This document shows, piece by piece, positions 1 to 11,477 of a DNA stretch of 64,000 nt. Each line of letters starts with the position of its first letter. Positions within the stretch are counted from its first letter, which is position 1. The position numbers and the translations under genes are program-made. The notes below the pieces were generated by a model. That model saw nothing but the letters and a program-made list of their open reading frames with translations, did not search any database and was not told the DNA's origin. Origin of the DNA: Rapana venosa (lineage: Eukaryota > Mollusca > Gastropoda > Neogastropoda > Muricidae). The stretch spans positions 42,094,938-42,158,937 of the forward strand of contig CM054134.1 of the NCBI GenBank assembly GCA_028751875.1, given 5' to 3'.

Positions 1-97
1 TGAGCTGTATATATATAATTTTTAAAAATATAAATAAAATATATATATTTTATATATATATATATATAAATAAAATATATATATATATATATATTGA
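1..97. repeat. (TA)n-rich low-complexity tract
   Basis: Nearly pure alternating TA with short A/T runs. Simple sequence. Confidence 0.9.
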
Positions 98-99
98 AT

Positions 100-160
100 C
101 TCAGGGTTTATTCTTTAGGCAGGTGACCGTGTAAACCGTCCTGCCACCTTTCTTATTGCA
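100..160 (-). mobile_element. SINE-A tRNA-like head fragment
   Basis: On the minus strand it reads GGTGGCAGGACGGTTTACAC followed by CACCTGCCT, the same tRNA-like 5' head seen at 7570-7640 (minus) and 13060-13090 (plus). Only the head is left; the (TA)n tract follows. Confidence 0.5.
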
Positions 161-364
161 GACAATCTGATTTGGCAAGTTAAACCTGGCAGACCACCAT
201 TCCTCTCCAGGTGTAAGGGTGCATGCTGGGTATTGCTGTGTTATGTATGTCAAAGGCCATGGTCAGCATGGTCTTACTTCAACTGAAGGTGGAAAACACA
301 CAAACATTTCTCAAACTGCTGGTCTCTTCTTCCGTCTCGCTGATGGTGACTTCGGTTTCCATTT

Positions 365-575
365 GTCTTGTCTTGTCTTGTCTTGCCTTGATGCCGGTGA
401 TGAGCTTACATCAAACCAGTGTAAGCAGACTAATGGAGGATAGTCATCATACTAGAATGGAAGATTTCTAATGTCGAAAGTATATGTATGTTTGTATACA
501 TATATTGTTGTTGTTGCTGCTGCTTCTGCTTCTGCTGCTGCTGCTACTGCTCCTGCTGCTGCTATTGTTGTTTTT
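365..575. repeat. (TCTTG)n and (GCT/GTT)n simple repeats
   Basis: A short TCTTG pentamer run at 365-388 and a GTT/GCT trinucleotide run at about 505-575. The open frames through them are low complexity and not credible genes. Confidence 0.85.
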
Positions 576-600
576 TGCGCATTCCCTAGCTTAACATCTT

Positions 601-624
601 GGGGGGGGGGGGGGGGGGGGGGGG
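601..624. repeat. Poly(G) tract, 24 bp
   Basis: Uninterrupted G run directly before dispersed repeat R1. Confidence 0.95.
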
Positions 625-640
625 TCACCCAGAATATGCA

Positions 641-895
641 GTCTGACCCACTCATCCCCCCTGGGAATCACTGTGAGACTGAAATTACACACTGGGTGAG
701 AAGTTTGCCTGTTGATGACTCTGTTCCTGTACCTCGCCACATAGGCAGCCATACTCTGACTTCTTTTTTCCTCTAATAGAGGGTGCAGACTGCTGTGCTA
801 AGAGCGTGTCTTGTTTGGAGACAGTCACAGCATAACATCTGACAACAAAACAACAATGTGATGTGGGCCTTGGCACTTAGCTTACACCAAGGACT
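641..895 (+). repeat. Dispersed repeat R1, copy 1
   Basis: Matches 7890-8115 in the same orientation and 59150-59375 inverted. Shared blocks include tcactgtgagactg, gatgagaagttt, ataggcagc and a gacagtctc/cagcataac block. All copies are diverged; no coding frame. The class is unknown. Confidence 0.65.
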
Positions 896-897
896 GA

Positions 898-1012
898 CTG
901 ATGGGTAGTGCCTGGACTTCTCTCGCGCTTCCAACTCTGCAGAACGTCTGCCCGCTGGCCTTAGCCGACCCATTCCGACTTCGGGGCAGCTCATTAAAAC
1001 CTTTTGGCCTGT
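898..1012 (+). repeat. Dispersed repeat R2, copy 1
   Basis: About 100 bp nearly identical to 2228-2330: gggtagtgcctgg, then ctctcgcgcttc, then a stretch ending in ccgacccattccgac and gggcagctcatta. Unknown family, recent enough to be easily aligned. Confidence 0.75.
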
Positions 1013-1060
1013 GCCTGTAGTCAACACTATAGAAGAGACATCACTGATACCAAAACTACA

Positions 1061-1061
<1 letters not shown>

Positions 1062-1098
<37 letters not shown>

Positions 1099-1129
1099 GG
1101 AAGAGTGAGAGAGATGATGAGAGAGAGAT

Positions 1130-1187
<58 letters not shown>

Positions 1188-1273
1188 GACAGATAGAAAC
1201 AGACAGACAAGACTTACTGACAGACAGACAGAGAAAGAGACAGACATTTAGACAAAGAGAGAGAAAGGAGAGG

Positions 1274-1312
<39 letters not shown>

Positions 1313-1500
1313 GTGAAGTCAAAATTTTAGTTCCAAATGACTCTGTGTAACAATAACAATAACAATAATTTTAATTCAGTTTTTGCTCTGTGTGTGTGTG
1401 TCTGTCTGTCTGCCGTCTATCTATCCGTCTGTCCGTGGCTGTGGCTGTGAGTATCTGTATGTATATATGTACATGCGTACGTACGTGCGTGTGATGTCGC
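1062..1500. repeat. Microsatellite cluster (GA)n, (GACA)n, (TG)n, (TCTG/TCTA)n
   Basis: GA at 1062-1153, GACA at 1154-1235, TG at 1277-1309, then interrupted CTGT/CTAT/GTAC motifs to about 1490. Open frames here are Arg/Glu or Ser/Leu dipeptide artefacts. Confidence 0.9.
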
Positions 1501-1786
1501 ACGTGGAGAATCCGTCCACAGGGCAATAGTCCAGAGGGCAAAAGATCACAACAGGGGAGCATCAGCCTTGTTGATGCCAATGTAGGTAGGTGGGTAGGTG
1601 TTGCGCTGACAGCAAGCACTGTAGGGGCCGGCAACAGGCCAGAGAGGAAGGAGCCAGTTCACAGTGCACACAGGGCTGGAGTTGACAGACAGATAACACA
1701 CACTAGGCACAAATAACCGTGACTGGCCGCTTATCGCTGAACAAGTCACAACTGATTTAATTTACAACACATCAGGAAGGGTTTTA

Positions 1787-1810
1787 CATATATATATATA
1801 TGTATATCGT

Positions 1811-1874
<64 letters not shown>

Positions 1875-2003
1875 ATATACGATATACATATATATAATAT
1901 ATATATATATACGATATACATATATATATATATATTATATATAGAGAGAGAGAGAGAGGAGATGGAGAGAGGTGAGAGAGAGAGAGAGAGAGATGAGGAG
2001 AGG

Positions 2004-2036
<33 letters not shown>
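1787..2036. repeat. (TA)n followed by (GA)n array
   Basis: Alternating TA from about 1787 to 1942 then GA to 2036, with minor interruptions. Confidence 0.95.
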
Positions 2037-2039
<3 letters not shown>

Positions 2040-2227
2040 ACCGCCCATGGTCTAGTGGATGAGAGAGAGTCTAGCTTCAGATGACTATCAAACCCTCGAT
2101 ACTTTGTCTTCTCAACAGGTGCATCACCACTAGACCAATGGTCACAGAACGGAAGGATGTCTGTTGCCTGCCTTGTCACAAAACGCCAGCCATAAGGCAG
2201 GCGAGGCACGGCCATATTGGGTATCTA

Positions 2228-2330
2228 GAATGGGTAGTGCCTGGTCTTCTCTCGCGCTTCTAATTCTGCAGAACGTCTGCCCGCTGGCCTTAGCCGACCC
2301 ATTCCGACATTAGGGCAGCTCATTAAAAAG
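2228..2330 (+). repeat. Dispersed repeat R2, copy 2
   Basis: Same unit as 898-1012, with only a few substitutions (for example acttcgggg versus acattaggg). Confidence 0.75.
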
Positions 2331-4050
2331 TTCAGAAGAAAAAAGATTTGCTCGGAAAAAAGGCAGGGGAGGAGGGGGGGGGGGGGGGGGGGGGGGGGGC
2401 TAGGAAGGCAAGAAATAAGCATGAGAGAGAAAGAGGATAGAGAGGCAAAGGGAGTGATAGAAAAAGGGGAATTCCTAGCACAGAATTTCCAAAAAGTGGT
2501 GATGCTTAATCTACTGAAAGAGCCCTCGGCATTCCCACGGATATAAGTCAGGTACAAAAAGACATTCGTCTTTTTAGAAAGCATTTATACAGTGAGAAAC
2601 AGACAGACTGACAGGCAGCAGAGGGATGATAAACTTCAAGAGAGGAACTGAAAGGCTGAAGTGTGTGCTCGTTTTCATTACCATACAGTAGGACTTGTAA
2701 CCATGCGAAAATATATAAAAACCATCTGAAAAATGGAGTTTCAAGAATACTGTTCTCTTCCTTTAAAAAATGGCAAATTGCCCCACTAAGTACCTGATGG
2801 AGCATTAACAGTCACCTGGCCAACATCCTCTACACCTATGTGGTCTAGGATGTCAGAGCAGCCTAATCTAGACATAATTATGAAGACCCTGAGACAAATT
2901 GGGTGAGGAACTGTACTGTGGGACAAGGCAATCGGAATTGGCGATTTTGGAAACCGTCGTCATAAGGGACATCTATCCTGGTCAAGTCTGCCGGACAGGT
3001 AAGCGACCACGTTCAAAAGGTCAACCAGCCAGCACAACACTCCAGCTCTTATATAACAGGGAAACTCATTGGGAAAAGAAGTGAAAGTAAGTTGAAAATT
3101 ATGCAACAGAATGAGGTATATGTTAAAAACTGCGTTTGTTCATAGGTCTCTAACAAATTATTTGCAAAATTGTAATAAATTAGTATTGCCCTGGGACATG
3201 TTTTCATATGGATTGGGTGAGTGCAGCTGGCTAATCTATTTCATATGAGCAATCGATAATAATCCCCCTTAGTATTTGATTACAAATGTACAACCTGCTA
3301 TCTTTTGATTCTTCAGAGCACACACATTATAACATGTTCAGTAACTTCTATATTGCATCAACCGAGCACACAGTAATGTCTTAGTCTGAACCTTCCACTC
3401 AATCAAACTTCAACTCAACTGTCTCCATCGCTGGTGTCGTGAGTAAGGACCCCACACCATGCCACCCGGGTTCACCATCTTTCTCTGTCTCCGCTGAGTT
3501 CTATGATCTCCTGTAGCCCTCCTCCCAGACCACTGATCTCAGTGATGTTGGCAATGGAGGATGTTGGTGGCTGCCTCTTTTCCTTTTCAACCTTACCTTG
3601 GAGAACTGTCGTCATCAGATTTGTTTGTGTTTCTGTTTGCATAACCAACATATCTCAATCTGCTCTTATCAATTTCTGCCAACATTTGTCTTTGCACTGA
3701 GATTTCATAAAGAATGCTTTAGATAATGCTTAATGATCTATGTAAAATAGAAGATCTAAGATCGTTGCAAAAACATGATTATATAACTGTTGCTTTCTGT
3801 GTCAGGTTTAAGTAACCTCACATAAAACTATAAGGCAATTGTCGTGTAAGTCTTTATACGAACTTGAAAACCACAAAAACAAACCTTTAAAAAAAAGGAT
3901 ATTACCATAAGATGTTAGTCTACCCTCAGCAACACAACAATCTAAACATTGCCGCTTTCTTGGTAGGTCGTGTACAGCACTGGCTACAAGTACTGCTGCT
4001 GTCTGTATGACTACTTCCACTACTTCAACTATCAGCGTTCTCATTTTGCA
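2331..4050. other. No gene seen
   Basis: Contains a poly(G) tract at about 2372-2399. Otherwise unique-looking non-coding sequence without a recognisable gene or repeat. Confidence 0.5.
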
Positions 4051-4067
4051 CACACACACACACACAC

Positions 4068-4107
<40 letters not shown>
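4051..4107. repeat. (CA)n microsatellite
   Basis: CA dinucleotide with one short interruption near 4068. Confidence 0.95.
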
Positions 4108-4114
<7 letters not shown>

Positions 4115-4361
4115 GACTACCATAATTCCAGATATTAGTATTCAATCACTACTCCTGTTGCTACCATTATGACTACCCTTATTACTGCCACTGCTAACTT
4201 ATGGAGGGTTTCGTGAAAAAGACACGGGGGCTGGAAGCGCTGAGTGGTTGCATAAGGCCGGGTTTCGTGTGTAATAAAGAACGTGTATGCAGATGTTCAG
4301 GCCTACGCGTTTTCTCTTTACAACCCTATAAATCTTTCATCATCACCATCATCACCATCAC

Positions 4362-4363
4362 CC

Positions 4364-4408
<45 letters not shown>

Positions 4409-4501
4409 CCCCTCCCTCTCCCTAATCTCGGCAAGGGCCGGATGAAAAAAAAGTATGCGTATGCTTATTCTGTTACCCTTGAAAAATAAAGATTCATAAA
4501 G

Positions 4502-4537
<36 letters not shown>

Positions 4538-4549
4538 TCTCTCTCTCTC
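4362..4549 (+). mobile_element. SINE-A 3' tail fragment between (TC)n arrays
   Basis: (TC)n at 4362-4404, then about 4432-4500 carries the SINE-A tail (ggatgaaaaaa, gcttattc, ccttgaaaaataaaga), then (TC)n at 4505-4549. The tail has decayed into AT-rich spacer and TC tract. Confidence 0.55.
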
Positions 4550-4554
4550 GTTAA

Positions 4555-4767
4555 AAAAAAATCTTTTATTTCGAGAATAATGGAATAAGCATTTATGCGC
4601 TTTTTTCATCCAGTCCCCGTGTGTATGCGGTTTTGTAAATTTTGTAATCCGTTCCCACCGGCACACAATGGCGTACTCTTCCCAAAAGCGGAATGGGTTT
4701 TAACGTGTGCGCAAGATGTTCTGCGTGCGTTCGCACACGGGACCTCGGTTTATAGTCTCATCCGAAG
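4555..4767 (-). mobile_element. SINE-A copy, 5' truncated
   Basis: On the minus strand: the central domain (ggatgagactataaaccgag), the ttaaaac block, the acaatggcgt/tgtgccggtggga block and the 3' tail (gcttattccattattctcg, aaataaaa). The tRNA-like head is missing. Aligns along its length with 17995-18205. Confidence 0.8.
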
Positions 4768-5164
4768 GTGTGTGTGTGTGTGTTTGAGAATGTTAGTCTG
4801 ACAGCAAGGGGCAGAGACAGACAGGCAGAACAGAAACAGATCAATTTACCCTTAACTCTCAGATGGCTATGGTCATTTCGCCCGTCAGTGTGTCACAGGC
4901 TGGCAATATAACATGCAGTTTATGTGTCTCTACTCCTCCCGTCCTCCTTTGTGACATAAAAAATGTGTCGACCTTGCAGAATTTGGAGGTAAGACAGTTT
5001 GACGATCTGTTTCACTGCTGGTCTGTTTCCCTTTTTGCATCGTTTCTTCTTTCAGTGTTTTTTGTCTTTCCATTTTAATGTTCCCTCAGATTCGGCCAAG
5101 CATATGTTTATGTATGCATGCACATGCACATCTGGAGACACAAACTACACACCCGTGTGTACTC

Positions 5165-5205
5165 CTGCACGCACGCACGCACACGCACACACACACACAC
5201 ACACA

Positions 5206-5262
<57 letters not shown>
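5165..5262. repeat. (CA)n(TC)n compound microsatellite
   Basis: GCAC/CA run then a long TC run to 5262. Open frames in three phases are dipeptide artefacts. Confidence 0.95.
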
Positions 5263-5267
<5 letters not shown>

Positions 5268-5339
5268 CATTCACACATACACTCTTTCACACTGCACACA
5301 TTTGCACACAGACTAGGGCACATGTCATTTCTGTAAGTA

Positions 5340-5990
5340 GAAGGTGATGCCCACACGCCTTCCAATGCTCCCAGAACTTCTTCTTTTTTAAACATCAAAC
5401 AAACAAACCATCAGTCTGTTAATGTTCGTTTGCTTGGGAGAGAGAGAAAAAAAATGATACTAATGAGGACCACATGTTTCGCCACTGCATAGCTTTTTGC
5501 CTGGGTAAAGCAAGATGATAAACCAAAAAATAAATACATACATAAATAAAAGATAAGTATTAAAAAACATGCACCGTTGCTGGTTGGGCTTTTACCCATT
5601 TCTAAGAAGAATGCTGAGTGGCGTTCTTGCTACAAAGGAGGCAAGGCTATGCTAGGCCTGCCTGGAAAAGAACCCACTGTTGGTGACTCTATTTCGGGCA
5701 ACTTACGTACAGTGGTGTCAACAGATCTATAAGACCTATGTAACGGTCCGTTTATCACGTCAGGGCAGGGCAGGGCAGGTTAACCCTGTTTCTTCATAAT
5801 CAGTGTAGGTGGGTGAGGCGAGCGGGGCATGGGAGTGTAAATTAACTGTTTCCCTTTTTCTCATGGCAGTTTTTTCCTTTCTTTTCTTTCTTTCGTTTTT
5901 TTTTCTTTTTTAATTAATGCTTGGGTGGCCTACGTTTTGGTCAAATCATGAAATGTTGACTTCGTGTGATGACAGAGTTAGGAAACAGTT
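5340..5990. other. No gene seen
   Basis: Non-coding sequence with a small GGGCA repeat (5762-5780) and a T-rich stretch at 5875-5912. Nothing recognisable. Confidence 0.5.
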
Positions 5991-5991
5991 G

Positions 5992-6222
5992 CCAGCTATC
6001 TTTTAATATATCGATCAGGTGTTTGTCGATGCTTTACAAGATGCCAAAAAGTTCCACAGGTTGGTTTTTTTTATATGTTGACCAGGTGTCGATGCTTTAG
6101 AATGCACCAAAAAGTTGTATACCTCTGTTTTGACATGTCAACCAGGTGTCTGTACTAAGCCTACCAGAACGTTGTATAGCTATCTTTTGACGTGTCGGTC
6201 AAGTGTCGATGCTTCAGAATAA
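5992..6222 (+). repeat. Diverged minisatellite, about 60-bp unit, 4 copies
   Basis: Units share a tgt(t/c)g(a/g)(t/c)caggtgt core followed by cgatgctt and accaaaaagtt. Copies differ strongly, so this is an old array. Confidence 0.65.
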
Positions 6223-6315
6223 TTTATACTATACATGACAGAAGACGGAGGGTTAGAAGAAACGGCTAGAGATGGGCGGAGTGTGTGCACACAATTTCTT
6301 ATATAAATGTGCAAC

Positions 6316-6426
6316 TCTCTCTCTCTCTCTCTCTCTCTGAAATTGGAAGACAGTTTGAAATGAATGTGGAGAATACCTAGATAGGGCTCAGTTTCTAAGC
6401 ACGCCCCCACCCCCCCCCCCCCCCCC
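6316..6426. repeat. (TC)n at 6316-6338 and poly(C) at 6405-6426
   Basis: Two short simple-sequence tracts separated by about 65 bp of unique sequence. Confidence 0.9.
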
Positions 6427-6429
6427 TTC

Positions 6430-7255
6430 GCCCCTTTCGTGCCCTTGCATTACATAAGAGAAGAACTAGCAGATTAAAAACCGAAAACGGGCACTTCATT
6501 TCTTTCTGTCGTCAAGACTGATAATAATGTTCTCAAACAGAACCAAAAAGGGTAACTCTTTTTTTTCTTCATGTGTGAATTAATGGCCCTTAGTTACATT
6601 CCCTTTGGCTGAAAACGACCTGTTTGGAGATAAGTGACTGTTCGGCATTTTCAGATTCTCCCCACTAATTGCGTGGAGAAGAAGTGTAAAGAGACTGATA
6701 AAAACACAGACCAAGACAAATCCACGGTCATGAGTCTGGGTTTAAGAGAAAAGTTCAACGAAGGCCTTTGCATGATATCTTTTGGTGTTGGGATGTGAGC
6801 CCAGTTGAAAAGAGCAAAAGAAATAGCGATCTTTAATCACACTACATATTGAAACGCTAACGTACACAGTTTTATAATAGTTCCTTTGTGAATGTCAGAA
6901 ACAAAGGCCCTCGGTATTGATAAGTTCTTGGAATAACTCAGTTTCTAAAATAGAATAAGACTGACAGAACAAGACTTTAAAACACCTGAACTTCCTTGTT
7001 AACGTTATTGCCTCAGGTCAAGGCCATTGTACTTTCTGTAAATTAGCAATTACAACACATATAAAAAATAATTAAAATTCTGAATCCAATCTTCAGATAC
7101 AATAACACTGAAATACTAAAATACTGAACCATTCTATCGTCTGGCAACGGTCATATCCAATACTATTTTTTTACAGCCCCACCAACAACCAGGCCATACC
7201 AGGCCTGTCACTACGTTAAAATGTAATTCTCTTTTTTTTCTTTTCTTTTTTACCC
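6430..7255. other. No gene seen
   Basis: A/T-rich non-coding DNA with no open frame of interest and no match to the repeat families in this window. Confidence 0.5.
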
Positions 7256-7640
7256 GTTTCGTTCTCAGTGCCGAGGTTCACCAATGGCGAGATTGTTGGT
7301 TATGCAACCAGTCTTTATTTTGTTGTGCACCATTGAGGTAGCTGCATTCTGACTTCGGGGATAGCCTACAGTTGAGAATAGAACCTACCAATTTTGCCGG
7401 GACAGTCCGGAGGTACCTCCTTGCTCTTTCTGATTTTCGACTGTCGATGGTTTTGACGTGCACAAGTCCGTAAGCACCCGGGTCTGACTGCTTTAGAGTC
7501 TACCCCAGAAATACTTTTCAGTACGAGTTTCCCGTCGACCTGGGAAGGAAGGGCAAGGCCGGGACTCGAACCCAAAACCCCACGGATTAGTTGTTAGGCA
7601 GGTGAACGTCTGAACCTTCCTGCCTGCCACCTTCCTTCTT
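7256..7640 (-). mobile_element. SINE-A related tRNA-derived SINE, near full length
   Basis: On the minus strand a tRNA-like head (GGTGGCAGG...GTTCACCTGCC, a box A type region) is followed by a box B type GGGTTCGAGTCCC. The body then runs to the ccgaagtc, agctacct and ctcgccattggtgaacctcgg tail also seen at 13320-13446 and 52440-52520. RNA polymerase III promoter boxes plus a shared tail identify a tRNA-derived SINE. Confidence 0.8.
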
Positions 7641-7853
7641 AAACCTCACTTTAAAACTGTGCTTGTGCATTATGATTGAAAGCTTAAAACTAAAGCTCCT
7701 CCTGCATTCCTCTCTCCAGCCTCTTTTACCGGGAAGATGTCAATAGGGAAATGAAGCTGATGATCTGTGGCAAGGTGGGAGGCCTGGAGTTTTCCCATGG
7801 ATGCCGAACATGTCTTGTGGTTGCACGTCCCCCAGCCTAGCGCCCTTTGGGCC

Positions 7854-7876
7854 ACCCCCCCCCCCCCCCCCCCCCC
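7854..7876. repeat. Poly(C) tract
   Basis: About 23 C directly before dispersed repeat R1 copy 2. Confidence 0.95.
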
Positions 7877-7884
7877 CTTATGCT

Positions 7885-8115
7885 CTCTTCACTCCTCTCG
7901 ACTGGGAGTGATTGTGAGACTGTATTGTCACACTGGATGAGAAGTTTGAGTAGTTCGCCATCATATAGGCAGCATTACTCCGACGGTTCGTTTCATCTCT
8001 TTAATTGAGAGTCCAGGTTGTTTGTGCAATTGGCTGAAGACAGTCTCAACTTTACAGCATAACAGCATTTCAATGCAGGCCTTGGTGTTTAGCTAATATC
8101 AGTAACTGATAAGGG
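7885..8115 (+). repeat. Dispersed repeat R1, copy 2
   Basis: Aligns with 641-895: tgattgtgagactg, gatgagaagttt, catataggcagcat, aagacagtctc, cagcataaca, ggccttgg and tttagct in the same order. Both copies are preceded by a G/C homopolymer. Confidence 0.65.
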
Positions 8116-8308
8116 TTTTGAGGCCTGGGTCGGATGTGTGTGTGTCTGAGGCTCCGTCATTCCCTAAACAAATGATATGGTAATCTCTGGCATGGTTCCA
8201 AAGCCTGAATACTTGATCAGATGTCAATGTTGATTTTAATAAGATTTACTAGACTCTACATGACTAGACCGTTCTTGCTATCAACAAGCAGTGAGACAGG
8301 GGGAAAGA

Positions 8309-8333
8309 CAGACAGACAGACAGACAGACAGAC

Positions 8334-8411
<78 letters not shown>
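8309..8411. repeat. (GACA)n(GA)n compound microsatellite
   Basis: GACA at 8309-8337 then pure GA to 8411. Confidence 0.95.
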
Positions 8412-8412
<1 letters not shown>

Positions 8413-9220
8413 AAACAGGCAAGCAGACTGACACCAAAAGACAGAGATAACAACAGATAGAATAAGCAGATAGGAGTGGTGTTGGCTGTAAAAGAAAAAA
8501 AATAAACTGAGGAGGGGGAGGGGGTATTGTGATGAAAAAAGGAGACAGACAGAGAGACACAGCCCCATAAGTAATAATTGGCAAAAGGGGGGCGAAAGGG
8601 GAGATAAGAAGGGCTGGTATCTGGCCATCTGGCCTGACTGAGCGAGCTGACGCAGCATTAAGTCAGGCAGTCGGCGACACAGCTGTCCTGCCTCCGCTGT
8701 GTTCAGCCGACACTATGTCATTCTGCAAGATTTAAACACCAACAACGAAAAATTACGTTTGTCAAATAGACAGCACAGTCTCTGAGTTTCTGCACTGAAG
8801 GCAGCAGTGCGCTGCACGTCCTCGGGGTCAGAGCAGAACCTCATGGCCACAGGGATCGGTCAGGCCAGGTCCTCTCTCAGGGTAGCGCGTGCAGCTGGCA
8901 TGCATGCAGATTAGTGAAGAGAGAGAGACCCAGTTGATGACAAATAGCGCCTAAGGCATCAGTGTTGATATTACCAAAGACAATGAGAAACTTGAGACTG
9001 TCCAGAGCTTTTAATATCTGGAAGCTGGATGAAGGATCAAAGCCAGAAATACTCTCTAGGATAGCCCAGTCCACAGCTACAATAACCAAAGTAAATATCA
9101 TCTGGAACAAAACCATTACCATCGGCTCCAAGTTCAAACTGATGCATCCCCTGGTCCTGTTCATATTTTTGTATGCATGTGTAATGTACACCATAACAGC
9201 AAACATTGAAAGAAGGATAC

Positions 9221-9333
9221 TTCTTCGTGGTTGTGGAATGCTCAGGCAGCAACTCCCGAGGACCTGACAAATACTGACGTGCACCAAAGGCCCTTCAGGG
9301 GTCCAAAAAGTGTGTCCCTCATCGGCAGGATAC
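9221..9333. mobile_element. Small insertion in LINE with 7-bp flanking duplication
   Basis: AGGATAC occurs at 9214-9220 and 9327-9333. Removing one copy and the intervening sequence restores ERRI next to the EMRC block of the LINE, apart from a small frameshift. The inserted sequence was not recognised and has no clear terminal inverted repeat. Confidence 0.55.
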
Positions 9334-9365
9334 AATAGAGATGAGATGCTTCTTCCGCAAATTTG

Positions 9366-9415
9366 TTGGTATTTATTTATTTCTTTTATATCGAGGATAA
9401 TGGAATAAGCACTCA
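9366..9415 (-). mobile_element. SINE-A 3' tail fragment inside LINE
   Basis: On the minus strand gcttattccattatcctcga then tataaaagaaataaata, the SINE-A tail. It splits the LINE frame between the FVGI and HITNEEV blocks. Confidence 0.65.
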
Positions 9416-10002
9416 TGTATATTGCACACAGATCACATAACTAACGAGGAAGTGAAAACCAGAATTGAAAACACCATCTTGCCATATGAAGAACTCCTAA
9501 CTTCTGTTTTTAAAAAAAGACACAGACTGAGGTGTTACGGACACGCCACACGAGCATCTGGACTGGCCAAGACTGTCCTACAGGGAACAGTACAAGGAGG
9601 GAGACGAAGATGCAGCCAGAGAAAACGATAGGAAGACAACATCAGAGAGTGGACTGGCCTTGAGTGGAACGACATACTACGGAAAACTGAGAATGGTGTG
9701 GGGTGAAAGAAGCTGGCTGCAAAATCTTCAATGGTTGTCCCAACGGTCAGTCAGACTTCGGGATAGGTAACAGGTAACAGATATGTCAAAGTCTTCCAGG
9801 TCAATAAAATTCCTAGGTACGGGGCAGGTGAGAGGCCAAAGGGGGATGGGGGGTGGAGCGATCATTGGAAGGACATGATGACAATCACCACTCTGGATAG
9901 GGCATCCATCCCACTTCACTTTTCCTGATAATGAGCCATTCCTGTCATGAGAAAGGGGCAAAAGCGTGTTGTCCTGCATATGTTGGATCAGAGCAGGAGA
10001 CG

Positions 10003-10130
10003 ACTGAATGCCACCGGAACACATGACCCAGTAGTCGTGCAGAACCCTCTCTTGCTAGTGACCCTATGGCAGACAACAGACAAGCACTGCTAGTTCACCG
10101 TGACCCACGGCTGCAACAGAACGAACCCTG
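10003..10130 (+). repeat. Dispersed repeat R3, copy 1
   Basis: Shares actgaatgccacc, then a cagta/cagca block, gtgcagaacc, tctctt/tctg and a gccc/gacc block with 46656-46760. Unknown family. Confidence 0.5.
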
Positions 10131-10269
10131 GTATGATTATGTAGGGCAAAATGAGAATGAATGACGTCTTCCCCGCTAATTATCCTTCTATCTTCATATG
10201 ATCTAAACTCAGTTCCTCTCTCTTCTTTCCTTTCATTACCTCTTTGCTGGTTATCACGTTTCTAATGAC

Positions 10270-10475
10270 AAAGGAATCTTGCACAGCGCAGTGCGAGGAG
10301 GGAGAAAGAGAGGAAGAGAGAAGGAGATGGGGAGGACAACATCTCAGACAAGACTGGACTGAGGCTGAGTGAAGCAGTGCGCTTGGTGGAGGACAGAGCA
10401 AATTTGGGGAGGGCTGGCTGTCAACTGATCCATGGCTCCCTTGTGGTCGAACTTAGTACAGGATATGACTTCTTC
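10270..10475 (+). mobile_element. Second decayed LINE C-terminal fragment
   Basis: One frame reads EDNISDKTGLRLSEAVRLVE, DRANLGRAG, preceded by an Arg/Glu-rich stretch. This is the RWEDNI..WTGL...DR..W end of many LINE ORFs. A frameshift follows near 10400. Short and degraded. Confidence 0.5.
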
Positions 10476-10809
10476 TTATTGTTGTTGTTGTTATTGTTGT
10501 TGCTACTATTATTATAAAGAACCATGATAAGTATTTATGTTCAGTTTTCCCCATGGGGACATAGGCCGCCATATAATAACTGTTGATTTTAAAACGAAAA
10601 TATCAAAAACGAATGCATCAGGCCAGGCTGAACAGGCTTGAAAAGGACATAGGCTTACAAGATGTTGACAATGTACGCAGTCTCCCTCTCTGCTCACATG
10701 TCGATTTTCAATAACTCTGCAATCTCTGAGCTCACATTTTTGCTTGCTGAAAGAAATCCATTTAATTGAAAAAAGGGGGGAGGGAAATGAGGGGCGAGGA
10801 AAGATAAGA

Positions 10810-10945
<136 letters not shown>

Positions 10946-11229
10946 TGTGACTGACAACGGATTTAGGCTCATCAAATCAGCTAGATGATAAGGGCCGACT
11001 GTGGGGTCCAGTCAGGTCATGGGAATTCTGATCCTGAGCTGATGTAGTCTCCAAAAGTTGGCCATCAATGTGAGCCATCAGTGTTCGGTGAAACACATCA
11101 CCGCCGTTAATTCAGTTGTCCGCTTACACTGGACTCTGCTTCGTCACAACATGTCGCCATTTTGTTAACAGCCAAATTTGTTTTGAAAGGCAAAGTAACT
11201 GATGCTTAGCACGAAAAAGTGTCAGAGAG

Positions 11230-11370
11230 AGATGATGATGATGATGATGACGATGATGATGGGGATGACAGCTACGACGACGACGACGATGGTGATGATG
11301 ATGATGATTTTTCCAAGGTTTACAAACGAACACTGATTCAGATACTGGTTTGTTTGTTTGTTTGTTTGTC
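11230..11370. repeat. (GAT/GAC)n and (TTTG)n repeats
   Basis: GATGATGAC-type trinucleotides at 11230-11310 and TTTG at 11347-11369. Confidence 0.9.
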
Positions 11371-11477
11371 CCCCTAAAGAGGGACAATGATAACACATTC
11401 CAAACAGTGATTACAGAAAAAGAAAAGAAAGGCAAATAGCATCAGACAGACCAACAGACAAACAAAGACAGAGCTAT

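Larger units (their letters stand above)
8930..9770 (+). mobile_element. Decayed non-LTR retrotransposon (LINE), ORF C-terminal end
   Basis: Frames show a typical LINE reverse-transcriptase C-terminus: DEGSKPEILSRIAQSTAT, ITIGSKFKLM, FIFLYACVMYTITANIERRI, EMRC, then HITNEEVKTRIENTI, LRCYGHATRASGLAKTVLQG, TVQGGRRR and EDNIREWTGLEWND. There are frameshifts, stops and two insertions: 9221-9333, flanked by AGGATAC repeats, and a SINE-A tail at about 9366-9415. The element has no 5' part and cannot be active. The exact clade (RTE/CR1/Jockey-like) was not determined. Confidence 0.85.

Noticed and set aside
8877..9416. 179-codon minus-strand open frame
   Set aside because: It is the antisense of a LINE reverse-transcriptase C-terminus that reads meaningfully on the plus strand.
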